A program made the translations under genes and the position numbers. A DNA stretch of 64,000 nucleotides, taken from positions 1 through 64,000 of the forward strand of contig CAJVYQ010000004.1 in NCBI GenBank assembly GCA_913009825.1, written 5' to 3'. Positions 27,183 to 35,450 of this stretch are shown one piece after another. The stretch comes from an uncultured Deferribacteres bacterium. GTDB taxonomy: Bacteria; Zhuqueibacterota; JdFR-76; DREG01. The notes beneath the pieces were generated by a model, which was given only the letters and a program-made list of their open reading frames with translations, did no database searches and was not told the origin of the DNA. Each line of letters starts with the position of its first letter. Position 1 is the stretch's first letter.

Positions 27183-27992
27183 TTATTCCTGAAAAGAGAT
27201 GCGGTTTTTGTGTTTCAATCCCAAAAAACTGCCGATTTTGCTTAAAATTCCTTGATTGATTTCTTCTTTGTCTTCGGACGATTTTTTAAAATCAATTTCT
27301 AAAATGTCATCTTCTAAAGAAGAAGGATCATTGCCGTTGCCCGGCGATAATTTGGGGATGTCGAATTCCATTTCTAAATATTCTTCACTGAGAATAGAGT
27401 TGATATCAATTTCTTCCATCACTTCCATATTGTGTAGGTTGCTGCTATTTATTTCCGTTGCCTGACCGTCCGCATCGCTAAGCAGAGAGATCAACTTTTC
27501 ATCTTCACGAATGTCAAACATCAGCTCTTCGGCTGTTTTATTGGGCATGGTAATCGGACCGGCATCTGTTGGGAGTTGTGACCTGTTTTTCTCGTCCAGT
27601 TCACGGATCAGTTCCCTTTCTTTCTGTTCATCGATGAGCAGCATGGCATCTTCGATAGCTTTGGTTGTGTCTTCTATTTTTATCAACAGTGTCTCCATCT
27701 CTTCGTCGGGGTTTTCTCCTTTCAGGTTGATCGCCTGAACAATGCGGCTGCCGATTACTTCCACACCTTCGTATCCGTATACCATAGCCAGATCGCTGAT
27801 GTGATTGCCGGTCTCCTTTATTTGTTGGATTTGCTCCGTCTCGTGCGGACGGTCCTTTAATATCCGGATACAATCGCGAATTTTGGTAATATTGCTGATC
27901 ATTTCCGTCTGGTAATGGGAAATGAATTCTTCAGCGTTGCTTTTCTTTTCCTCAACAAAGTTTAAATAATCTGAGCCCATTTTATTCTCCAA
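27183..27992 (-). CDS. HPt-like helical protein of the FtsZ-like operon
   Basis: 269 residues, cytoplasmic, acidic. The N-terminal part (about 20-125) is all helical and aligns by eye with HPt domains: 'ISDLAMVYGYEGVEVIGSRI' (65-84) corresponds to the 'H.LKG.....G...L' helix. Asn takes the place of the phospho-accepting His, with a His one position later. A long disordered acidic middle and a short C-terminal tail 'SKIGSFLGLKHKNRISFQE' follow. It lies 27 nt after the FtsZ-like gene and is the last gene of the operon. The FtsZ-like protein and the 733-residue protein carry comparable helical domains, so they may interact. The function is not known; the HPt relation is an eyeball inference. Confidence 0.6.
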   Translation of the reverse strand: MENKMGSDYLNFVEEKKSNAEEFISHYQTEMISNITKIRDCIRILKDRPHETEQIQQIKETGNHISDLAMVYGYEGVEVIGSRIVQAINLKGENPDEEMETLLIKIEDTTKAIEDAMLLIDEQKERELIRELDEKNRSQLPTDAGPITMPNKTAEELMFDIREDEKLISLLSDADGQATEINSSNLHNMEVMEEIDINSILSEEYLEMEFDIPKLSPGNGNDPSSLEDDILEIDFKKSSEDKEEINQGILSKIGSFLGLKHKNRISFQE

Positions 27993-28019
27993 CTCATCCT
28001 CGAACTGCCCGGTTACTTA

Positions 28020-29837
28020 TCAATTACGCAGCAATTTATCCACATATTTTACAACATCATTCACCGAAGAAAACCGGGATTTATCATCCTTTTTTTCATC
28101 TTTTTCCTTTTTATCTTTGGTCCCGGTTTTGACCTTGTTATCCGGATCTGCATTTTCCGTATGCGATGTCTCAATCTCCGGTTCCTGATTCTTTGCCGGT
28201 GACGGATTATTTTGCCAGATATGTTGAAATTCTTTCCTGAATGAATCGGCAGAAAGGATGGTATGATTGGCGAAATAATCCGACAATTTTTCTATCTTAT
28301 TTTTAAAAGATTTACCCCATTCATTCGCTTCCGGTTCGCCATTGATCATTTGGCGGATTTTTACCGGAATATCTTTTAGAACCTGTAATATTTCCGGCAT
28401 AAAAAAATCTTTTTCCAGCACATGGACAAACATCTCATCCACAATACCCATCAGGCCGGCAATTTTGTGGAAATCGAACATCTGCGCCGTGCCGGTAATG
28501 GCGGAACAGGCTTTTTGCAATTCCTCCCAGTTTGCCTTGTTCCCGATCTCTTTCTCCAATTCTTCAACGGTATCTTCAAATATTTTCAGATCGGCATCGG
28601 CTTCTTCTTCCATGATTTCACGGAAGATTCTTTTTGCCTCTCCTTTGGAGTTTTTTTCGCCATCCGTTTTTTCGACAACGGATTCTTCCGTTCCTTCTAC
28701 CTTGGTCTGTATTCCATTTACCATGTCGTTCGTCTTTTGTACTGTCTTCCTCCGTTTTAATTCCAGCGTGCCCCGGCTGAAAAGTTTGTCGGTCACATGA
28801 TCCCGCAAACCGGTGGCAATCACCATCACACGTACTTTTTTATCCAATTCCGGGTTGATGCGGGAACCCCAGATGATGCGCGCGGATTTGTCCAGCTTTT
28901 TTGCCAGGGTTTGCATGGCAATTTTGGCGTCTTTAATCGACATGTCTTTTCCGCCGGTGATGTTCAACAGGGCATTTTTAGCGCCGCTGATATCCAGATC
29001 AATCAAAGGATTTTCGATGGCTTTTTCCACCGCTTCTACAGATCTGTCCGGTGAATCGCTTTCCGCCATGCCGATCAATGCGGTCCCGCCATCTTTCATG
29101 ATGGTGCGGATGTCGGCGAAATCAAGATTAACCAGCCCCTTTTGTGTGACCAGCTCGGTAATACCCCGCACTGCATTCACCAAAATTTCATCGGCCACTT
29201 TAAATGCATCCTCCAACGGCACTTCCGGAGCAATTTCCCAGAGTTTATCATTTTGGATGACAATAAGCGTGTCCGAATTTTTTCGCAGTTTATCCAGACC
29301 CAATTGGGCGTTACTCCAACGCAGCACACCTTCTTCGGAGAAAGGAAGGGTGACAATGGAGATGGTTAAAGCTCCGGCCCCGCGCGCCGTTTCGGCAATG
29401 ACCGGTGCGGAACCGGTGCCGGTGCCGCCGCCTAATCCGCATGTGACAAAAACCAAATCTGCATTTGTCACTAATTCTTTCAGTTCTTCCTGGTTTTCCC
29501 GCGCAGATTCTTCGCCAATTTTCGGATCACTGCCGGCTCCCAAACCACTGGTGATGGTTCTGCCAATCAGAACTTTTTCGTGAGCTTGAGAAAATAGTAA
29601 ATCCTGCGCATCGGTATTGACTGCATAGGTTTCGATCTCGTCCAAATCCATCTGCATGAGGCGGGTGATTGTGTTGTTCCCGGCGCCTCCGGCGCCAAAA
29701 ACTTTGATTACAGTCTTGTGAGATTCGAGGAGTTTTTGTAATTCTTTATCGATATCGGATTTTATCAGTCGTACTTGTGGTTTCATGTCTGCTTTCCCGG
29801 CTTCGCCCGATTTTTTTGGTTTGTTACTTTGATTCAT
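28020..29837 (-). CDS. archaeal-like FtsZ GTPase fused to an HPt-like domain
   Basis: 605 residues. A basic N-terminal extension (1-40) precedes an FtsZ core (about 41-345) with 'FGAGGAGNN', the tubulin signature 'GGGTGTG' (136-142) and the T7 catalytic loop 'NLDFADIRTIM' with Asp239 and Asp242. GTP binding and polymerisation-coupled hydrolysis should therefore be possible. Details such as 'VNTDAQDLL', 'SGLGAGSDP' and 'IIWGSRINPE' resemble archaeal FtsZ more than bacterial division FtsZ. The usual C-terminal FtsA/ZipA-binding peptide is missing. Instead there is a helical, HPt-like region (about 400-530, 'CSAITGTAQMFDFHKIAGLM' at 444-463, His replaced by Ser) and a disordered Lys/Asp tail. 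It lies 26 nt behind the 733-residue gene. I infer a specialised cytoskeletal filament, not the main division FtsZ. Confidence 0.88.
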   Translation of the reverse strand: MNQSNKPKKSGEAGKADMKPQVRLIKSDIDKELQKLLESHKTVIKVFGAGGAGNNTITRLMQMDLDEIETYAVNTDAQDLLFSQAHEKVLIGRTITSGLGAGSDPKIGEESARENQEELKELVTNADLVFVTCGLGGGTGTGSAPVIAETARGAGALTISIVTLPFSEEGVLRWSNAQLGLDKLRKNSDTLIVIQNDKLWEIAPEVPLEDAFKVADEILVNAVRGITELVTQKGLVNLDFADIRTIMKDGGTALIGMAESDSPDRSVEAVEKAIENPLIDLDISGAKNALLNITGGKDMSIKDAKIAMQTLAKKLDKSARIIWGSRINPELDKKVRVMVIATGLRDHVTDKLFSRGTLELKRRKTVQKTNDMVNGIQTKVEGTEESVVEKTDGEKNSKGEAKRIFREIMEEEADADLKIFEDTVEELEKEIGNKANWEELQKACSAITGTAQMFDFHKIAGLMGIVDEMFVHVLEKDFFMPEILQVLKDIPVKIRQMINGEPEANEWGKSFKNKIEKLSDYFANHTILSADSFRKEFQHIWQNNPSPAKNQEPEIETSHTENADPDNKVKTGTKDKKEKDEKKDDKSRFSSVNDVVKYVDKLLRN

Positions 29838-29863
29838 TCAACCCTCCCTGGCATGAATTTTTT

Positions 29864-32065
29864 TCACTCGTTGAGCATTTGTTTGAAAAACTTTGATGAA
29901 TCATCAAAGAGAAGAAAATCTAATGGATTTTTCGAATCTTTGTCGTCTGAGGATGTTCCGGCTGCCGGTTCTTTATTTTCATTTTTGGCTTCGGCTTCCG
30001 CAGTGGGGAAATCCGTCCATTTTTTCATGAGGGAAGCTTGCTCCCCAAGCCATTTTTGCCGGTCGGGCTCTTGTAATGTTTTTTCCCGTCCGGCTTGTTC
30101 TAATTGATTGAACAGGGTAAACAAACCGTTAATCTGATTTGCAGGCAATTTATACCCTTCTGAGATACCTTTTTGGATCAATTTCTCGGAGTCTGTCATA
30201 ATCCTGCCAATCTGTGCATAGCCAAGTTTGTTTCCAATCACCTTCAGTGAATAACAGGCCAACTCCATATCTTCCAGCGCCTGTTTATCCGTTGAATTTT
30301 TCATCAGTTGCTGTAAAGCTTTTTTGGCGAATGAAAAGTACATATCTGCTTCGGAAACAAAATCAAATCCACTGCCCGGCTTATCGATTCCGGTTTGGGA
30401 TGAAGAAGACTTTTCCGTCTCTTCATAACCGGGATTGTAAGACAAAGCGCGGTAATCACCGGATTTTTCTTCTTTCGTACTTTCTTCCGTTTCAGGGGGT
30501 GGTTCATACACGCCCTGTTCCGCCTGCAGATCGGAGATGATCTCCAATAATTCTTCATCATCCTCGCCGGGTAAGCTCAAATCATCCGGAAAGTTTATTT
30601 CAGAAAAGTCAGATTTAGTGTCTGGGAAATCCGGGAGTGTCAGATCATCGATCTCTTCTTTGTGATCATTAACCATTTCCGAAAGGATTTCCGACTCACG
30701 GATGGAATCGAACAATTCCGGTGCATCGTTCTCATCGATGTTTTCCGGCTCCCGGGCCGGCTCCTGTTGAATAGGTTCGGAAACCGGGGAGTGGCTTTCA
30801 TCGCTGTTCTCCGAAATGGCCTGTTCAATTTCAAGGTCATATTCTGTGGTCAAACCGGCAAATTCAGTCGGTTCTGCAACGTCATTTTCCGGTTCCGGAT
30901 CCATCTCGTCCATTGTCTCCTCCGAAAGGTCCAAAATATTTTCCGGAAAACTTGTTTCTGTTTTCGGCGGCGGGTTTTCTTCCGGCGTAGTGGATGTAAC
31001 CTCGTCGGCGGGAGCAGGAGAGACAGATGATTCTTCGCCGGGTCCCGGTTCGGGAGTGACAAGGGATGTCGCTATTTCCGTTTGGGAATCTGCCGAAATT
31101 TCCGGCATGGTTGGTCCCGTTTTTATTTTGGTCTTTTCGCTGTTGTCTTCTTCCGGGTAGCTGCCCCGTTTCTGATCAATCTGATTCACCATCACCCGGA
31201 CAATATCCAGATGTTCATTGCCGCGTCCGGAACGGCTAACCGCCCGGATAGTTTCTATGGAATCTTGCAAAACAGGGAAAATTTGCACCCGTTTTTCCGG
31301 TCCGCGTGTGTAGACCGTTTCGAAAAGCAGTAAAATTTTATGTGATATGGCCTCGATGCCCTGGTCACCCTGGATCATCGACCAATCACGCAAATCCCGG
31401 ATATCATTTTTTATCGATTTGAATAGCTGCCAGTTGTTTTTATCTTCCGTTAATTTGGTCAATTTTTCTTCAATCTTTGATAACTTTTGGGCAACATCCG
31501 TCTGGAAAAACGACCACGGTTCGTTTTCCGAATCAGGTTCGTTGTTTTCGATATCCGATAATAGCGTTGTTTTTTCTTTTATCTCTTCCGGTAACTTTTC
31601 CGGGTCGTTCTCAATTTCGCTGGTTTCGCTCAATCCAACTATTTTCAACAATTCTGTTTTGGCTTCGGGTTGGGCCACCAGTTCAATCAACGTTTCTGCC
31701 AGCGATCTGCCCAAATTTCCCACTATATCCATCATCTGTTGTGTGGAAAGCTGGGAATCCTGTAAATATTTAATTCCCTCATGGAGTTGTTGATGATAAA
31801 AATGAAAACGGTTGAACCGGGTTAACTGATCCAACTTTTCTATTTTATTGTTGGCATTAATAATTTCATCAACCAACAGACCAACAGTTACCGTTTCCAA
31901 CGGATCTTGCAGCAGGACATTATCGGATTTTAAAAACGACATAAATCCGCGTAAATAATAGCTTTTAGGATCGAAAAATCGATTGATCAATTCCGCTTCA
32001 AAATTTGGTTTTATCGCCCGGTTCTGTTGGGTTGTATCAGTCATTTCTACGGAAAATGGTTCCAT
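29864..32065 (-). CDS. large acidic protein with HPt-like helical domains
   Basis: 733 residues, no signal or membrane helix. Three helical blocks are separated by disorder: 20-145; about 195-300 ('WQLFKSIKNDIRDLRDWSM'); and about 565-680 with 'YSLKVIGNKLGYAQIGRIM' (605-623). The last fits the HPt consensus, with Lys and Gly kept but Tyr in place of the phospho-His. Residues 300-560 are a Pro/Glu/Asp/Ser-rich linker. The final 20 residues (from 'NPLDFLLFDDSSKFF') form a short conserved-looking tail. The gene is 18 nt after the lytic transglycosylase gene and 26 nt before the FtsZ-like gene. By form it could be a scaffold joining the filament to other partners. Not recognised as any named family. 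Confidence 0.65.
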   Translation of the reverse strand: MEPFSVEMTDTTQQNRAIKPNFEAELINRFFDPKSYYLRGFMSFLKSDNVLLQDPLETVTVGLLVDEIINANNKIEKLDQLTRFNRFHFYHQQLHEGIKYLQDSQLSTQQMMDIVGNLGRSLAETLIELVAQPEAKTELLKIVGLSETSEIENDPEKLPEEIKEKTTLLSDIENNEPDSENEPWSFFQTDVAQKLSKIEEKLTKLTEDKNNWQLFKSIKNDIRDLRDWSMIQGDQGIEAISHKILLLFETVYTRGPEKRVQIFPVLQDSIETIRAVSRSGRGNEHLDIVRVMVNQIDQKRGSYPEEDNSEKTKIKTGPTMPEISADSQTEIATSLVTPEPGPGEESSVSPAPADEVTSTTPEENPPPKTETSFPENILDLSEETMDEMDPEPENDVAEPTEFAGLTTEYDLEIEQAISENSDESHSPVSEPIQQEPAREPENIDENDAPELFDSIRESEILSEMVNDHKEEIDDLTLPDFPDTKSDFSEINFPDDLSLPGEDDEELLEIISDLQAEQGVYEPPPETEESTKEEKSGDYRALSYNPGYEETEKSSSSQTGIDKPGSGFDFVSEADMYFSFAKKALQQLMKNSTDKQALEDMELACYSLKVIGNKLGYAQIGRIMTDSEKLIQKGISEGYKLPANQINGLFTLFNQLEQAGREKTLQEPDRQKWLGEQASLMKKWTDFPTAEAEAKNENKEPAAGTSSDDKDSKNPLDFLLFDDSSKFFKQMLNE

Positions 32066-32083
32066 TTACAACTCATATTTAAA

Positions 32084-32773
32084 TTAATTTTTGTATTTAT
32101 TATAGAGTTTTATAATTGCAGGAACATAGCGCTGCGTTTCCTGCCAGAGAATGCCGGGCGCTTTGTTGTTCGCCAGCCACATCACGGCTCGTTTTTCGCC
32201 ACCGTTGTAGGCTGCAAGTCCTCCTTCGATACCGTAATATTCAACCAGAGTGGACAAGTAATAGCTGCCCAGTTGAATGTTGCGAATGGGATCGAACAGG
32301 ATTTTGCCTGCTTCGTTCCAGTGAAAATTCTCCCCGGCGGCAAGATATTTTGCCGTTTCGGGCATAATTTGCATCAAACCCATGGCTCCTTTGTTGGAGA
32401 CAATTTTCGGATTCCAGGACGATGCACTTTCATGTGTAATGGTTGCGCAGATCAAATCCACATTCAGATTGTTAAATTTTATAGCCATTTCATAAATCTC
32501 GTTGGCTATTGCATATTTGATGCTGGAAGGCATATTTCTATTGTATTTATCGATGATGTTCATAACTCTGCGGACGGTCGCTTCTCTTGTTTGGGAGACC
32601 ATTGTCATATTTTCCAAAGTTTTCAGATTGGTCTCAATTTCATTCAGGATGCCGGGTTGCTTCTCTTTTTTATCATGGTTCAGTGAAAATCCAATAGCGC
32701 TCAAACTCAAAATAACGGCCATGGAAAACACGAAACGTGGAAGTATCTTTTTTTTATTTTTTGATTTACGCAT
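32084..32773 (-). CDS. lytic transglycosylase (SLT/Slt70-C type)
   Basis: 229 residues: a basic N-terminus and membrane anchor ('FVFSMAVILSLSAIGFSL', about 14-31), a short helical linker, then the SLT domain (about 95-225). Family-1 motifs are present: 'THESASSWNPKIVSNKGAMGLMQIMPETA' with the catalytic Glu in 'HES', and 'AAYNGG' near 190. It cleaves peptidoglycan strands with 1,6-anhydro formation in the periplasm. In specialised machines such enzymes open the wall for secretion systems, pili or flagella. Its place between parA (24-nt gap) and the HPt-like genes suggests it makes room for an envelope structure placed by this operon. Confidence 0.9.
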   Translation of the reverse strand: MRKSKNKKKILPRFVFSMAVILSLSAIGFSLNHDKKEKQPGILNEIETNLKTLENMTMVSQTREATVRRVMNIIDKYNRNMPSSIKYAIANEIYEMAIKFNNLNVDLICATITHESASSWNPKIVSNKGAMGLMQIMPETAKYLAAGENFHWNEAGKILFDPIRNIQLGSYYLSTLVEYYGIEGGLAAYNGGEKRAVMWLANNKAPGILWQETQRYVPAIIKLYNKYKN

Positions 32774-32797
32774 TCTTTCCCTGCCTAATTATTTTTT

Positions 32798-33586
32798 TCA
32801 AGCGACTTCTTTCTGTCTCACTACTTCACTACTTGCTATAATCTCTTTTGCCAAATCAAAATAACTCTTTGATCCTTTACAGAACCTATCGAATAACATA
32901 ACAGGCCGGCCATAATAGGGAACTTCCGCCAGGCGAACGTTGCGGGGAATGTAGGTGTCGAACACCATCCCTTTCAGGGTGTACTTCACTTTTTCTATTA
33001 CTCGTTTGGTAAGATTGTTGCGCATATCTACCATGGTTAACAGAAATCCACGGTATCTCAAAGAAGGATTGTGCTCTTCCTTCACTGCCCGGGTCATTTT
33101 CAGGAATCTCCCCAAAGCTTTTAGTGCATAATATTCACATTGTATTGGCGCAATGATTGAATCTGCCGAAATCAATGCGTTGAATGTAAGATTCCCCAGA
33201 GAGGGCGGACAATCGATGATGAGATAATTATATTTATCTACAACCGGGCGTATGGCGCTCTTTAGTTTCGATTCCGCTGCAGAACCGATGAGTTTGCGTT
33301 TTTCCTCTTCATCGGACCAGACGTTGCATGGGATCAAAGCCAGGTTTTCAATTTCTGTTTTGTGAATTGTCCTTTCGATAGGAATATTTTCCGAAAAAAT
33401 TTCCAGAATCCCTGCTTCTATATCGTATCGGCTCATGCCAAAACTCGCTGCAACGCCTCCTTGCGGGTCCACATCAATTAATAAAGTCCGGTACCCTAAC
33501 TGGGCAAAAGCAGCGCTGAGATTTACGGCTGTTGTGGTTTTGCCGACACCGCCTTTTTGACTTGCAATTGCTATGATTTCACCCAT
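32798..33586 (-). CDS. ParA/Soj-type positioning ATPase
   Basis: 262 residues. The deviant Walker A motif 'ASQKGGVGKTTTAVNLSAAF' (8-27) with both signature lysines, Walker A' 'LLIDVDPQGG', and Walker B 'YLIIDCPPSLG' make it an active-looking ParA. A ParB partner gene does not follow, which is unusual for chromosome segregation and normal for 'orphan' ParAs that position cargo such as chemosensory arrays, pili or carboxysomes. It is the second gene of the FtsZ-like operon, 116 nt after the response regulator and 24 nt before the transglycosylase. Cargo unknown; one of the HPt-like proteins is a reasonable candidate. Confidence 0.92.
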   Translation of the reverse strand: MGEIIAIASQKGGVGKTTTAVNLSAAFAQLGYRTLLIDVDPQGGVAASFGMSRYDIEAGILEIFSENIPIERTIHKTEIENLALIPCNVWSDEEEKRKLIGSAAESKLKSAIRPVVDKYNYLIIDCPPSLGNLTFNALISADSIIAPIQCEYYALKALGRFLKMTRAVKEEHNPSLRYRGFLLTMVDMRNNLTKRVIEKVKYTLKGMVFDTYIPRNVRLAEVPYYGRPVMLFDRFCKGSKSYFDLAKEIIASSEVVRQKEVA

Positions 33587-33702
33587 AACTACTCCTTAGC
33601 TTCCTGCAATTGTTATTAATTTCCATATCTTATCATCTATATCGGAAGCTTTTTAAAAAAATTTTACCGTTAACAGAAAATATTTATCATCTTTCATTCC
33701 TG

Positions 33703-34344
33703 TCAACTATCCATCGAGCGAATCTTACCCTTAATGCCGGTCTGTGCTTTAATGAATCCATTTTCCCAACTCATGATTTCATTCAAAGCTTCTTCGCCGC
33801 GTTTTTTCCCTAACACAGCACGGTAAATCCTTCCGTATGAGGAGTAGAGCTTTCCTTCGAAACCGTTACGGAAAATGGTCAGGAGTAAATTGGGAGTTTT
33901 TTGGGTGCTTAGTAACATCTTCCTTATTTGATGATTCATACCTCCGCCCGGTGGTTCACTATTCATGTCCTCCCCGAGAATGGAGTAGACTTTACGTTTC
34001 AGTGTGGAAATTTCGAATGGTTTTTCGATATAAAAATCACAACCAATTTTTGAAATTTCCTCTTTTATCTCTATTGAACCGTACGCTGTCATGACGATGA
34101 TTTTTGTTAGTAAGCTGTTTTCAATTATATAATTGATCAGAGAGTATCCGTCTATTCCCGGCATTCGCAAGTCGGTAATCAGCAGATCGATAGATCGCTT
34201 CTGTAGGAAACGGAGGGCTTCGTCTCCCGAATTGGTGCTCAAAATTGACAGGCGGCTGTTGTCCCTTTTCAGGCTGCGCGAAATACTCCAGGTCAAATCC
34301 TCTTCATCATCGGTAATCAAAACGGTTTTTTTCTGATTCTCCAC
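33703..34344 (-). CDS. response regulator with PATAN (DUF4388)-like output domain
   Basis: 213 residues. The receiver domain (6-122) keeps all key residues: Asp12/Asp13, phospho-acceptor Asp58 in 'LLITDLRMPGIDGY', Thr86 and Lys108. The C-terminal part (about 155-203), 'GKLYSSYGRIYRAVLGKKRGEEALNEIMSW', follows the PATAN/DUF4388 pattern ('G.L....G.i..A..g...GeeAl.ell.w'). That domain is found in PatA-type regulators tied to cell differentiation and pilus motility. The start is GTG 34344, supported by AAGGAAGG on the minus strand. It is the first gene of the operon and probably its signal input. No cognate kinase is seen nearby. Confidence 0.82.
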   Translation of the reverse strand: MENQKKTVLITDDEEDLTWSISRSLKRDNSRLSILSTNSGDEALRFLQKRSIDLLITDLRMPGIDGYSLINYIIENSLLTKIIVMTAYGSIEIKEEISKIGCDFYIEKPFEISTLKRKVYSILGEDMNSEPPGGGMNHQIRKMLLSTQKTPNLLLTIFRNGFEGKLYSSYGRIYRAVLGKKRGEEALNEIMSWENGFIKAQTGIKGKIRSMDS

Positions 34345-34533
34345 GAATTGCCTTCCTTTTTTTGACTCTTTATGGAATTACATCGATTTTATCTAATTAT
34401 GAGCAATGATTATGCCAGGCGGGAATGAAGGCTGAAAAAAGAGCTAAAAGGGATTATTCTCAGGGTAGGTATTTGTTTTTTATGAAATTGTCCAAATACA
34501 ATTTTGAAATTTAAATATTAGTATTTTTACAAC
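34345..34533. other. upstream region of the FtsZ-like operon
   Basis: AT-rich, 189 nt, must contain the minus-strand promoter of the operon. No sigma-54 or clear -35/-10 pair can be singled out. Confidence 0.3.
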
Positions 34534-35147
34534 TTACTTATCCGGCATAAATCGATCTTCCAAATGGAGTGCTTTTTTTCGGATGGTCAATTTTTGGTCA
34601 ATAAAATTTTTCCCACTCTGGAACAGATTTGTAAATATCTGTTCCATTATGAAACATGCGTCTTTGATAGGGAGGAAGCGACGGAAATCCGGAAAAACAG
34701 AACCGTGTGACTCCATTTTGCCGTTGTTGCAATCTGTAAGATGTTTCACCGTAAAAATTGGTGATAGGGAAGGTAACAAGCGGAAGTTCCCCCAGATCAT
34801 CGATGGTTTCTATCTTCTTCAACAGGGCGGGATCGCTTTTGACGACCTGTTTTTCTTTCCATCGGCCGGTGAAATCATCGATCGCATTTTTCCGCTTCCG
34901 CAGCAAATAATTTTCGCTGAATTTTCCGTTCCAACTGCTGTTTCTTAGCCCCAAACCCCGTTTTCCCCGATGGAAGATGAAGCGATAATTCGTACGACAT
35001 TTTAAAATCCCGCACGGTAATAGTACGGTTGCCCACCCGGGCGATGATTTTGTTTTCGCCGGTACGGGTATTTTCCGTCTTTTTTGCACAATGGAAAAAA
35101 ATAAAACTGAAAATTAACGCAGAGATAAAAAACCGGTTTTTTATCAA
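34534..35147 (-). pseudogene. decayed SurA-N-type lipoprotein gene
   Basis: The minus-strand frame from 35147 encodes a lipoprotein signal ('FSFIFFHCAKK') and a SurA N-terminal chaperone segment ('KIIARVGNRTITVRDFKMSYEL', '..QLERKIQRKLFAAEAEK'). It then stops early at 34875. Coding-like sequence continues in a second frame ('WKEKQVVKSDPALLKKIETIDDLGE') and in a third, which ends at 34534 ('FTNLFQSGKNFIDQKLTIR'). At least two frameshifts are needed to join them. A relative with an intact frame is the lipoprotein at 18143. Loss of function is likely unless the assembly is wrong here. Confidence 0.6.
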
Positions 35148-35272
35148 AAAATTCCACTTTTCGGTAATATTGTTGGGTGAAAGTAATCAAGGCTGGTCAA
35201 TTTATCAACAGAATTTATCTTTTTGACGGCGCGTCGTTTGCTTCGCTCTATTCAGATCACGAAACACACTAA

Positions 35273-35409
35273 ATAGTGTCTGAACGAAAACCCGGTCCGG
35301 TAGTGTCATTCCGGTATATTCTTAGCCGGAATCTCAAATCCTTAGGCACGAGATTTCCGGTAGAAGTATTCGGGAATGACAGAAAGCGGAGTTTTCATTC
35401 AAGTATTGA
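35273..35409. repeat. palindromic intergenic element, family 4 copy b
   Basis: The left end TAGTGTCTGAACGAAAACCC and the right end GGAGTTTTCATTCAAGTATTG are imperfectly inverted. In the interior, GTGTCATTCCGG is opposed to CGGGAATGACAG. Non-coding, between the decayed SurA-like gene and the 389-residue protein gene. Confidence 0.55.
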
Positions 35410-35450
35410 TGAGTCGGGAATTTCCACCCAAAAATTAACCGGCTGCCGGA

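Noticed and set aside
28813-29583. Plus-strand frame of 256 codons opposite the FtsZ-like gene
   Set aside because: Serine-rich antisense shadow of the FtsZ coding sequence with no family resemblance.
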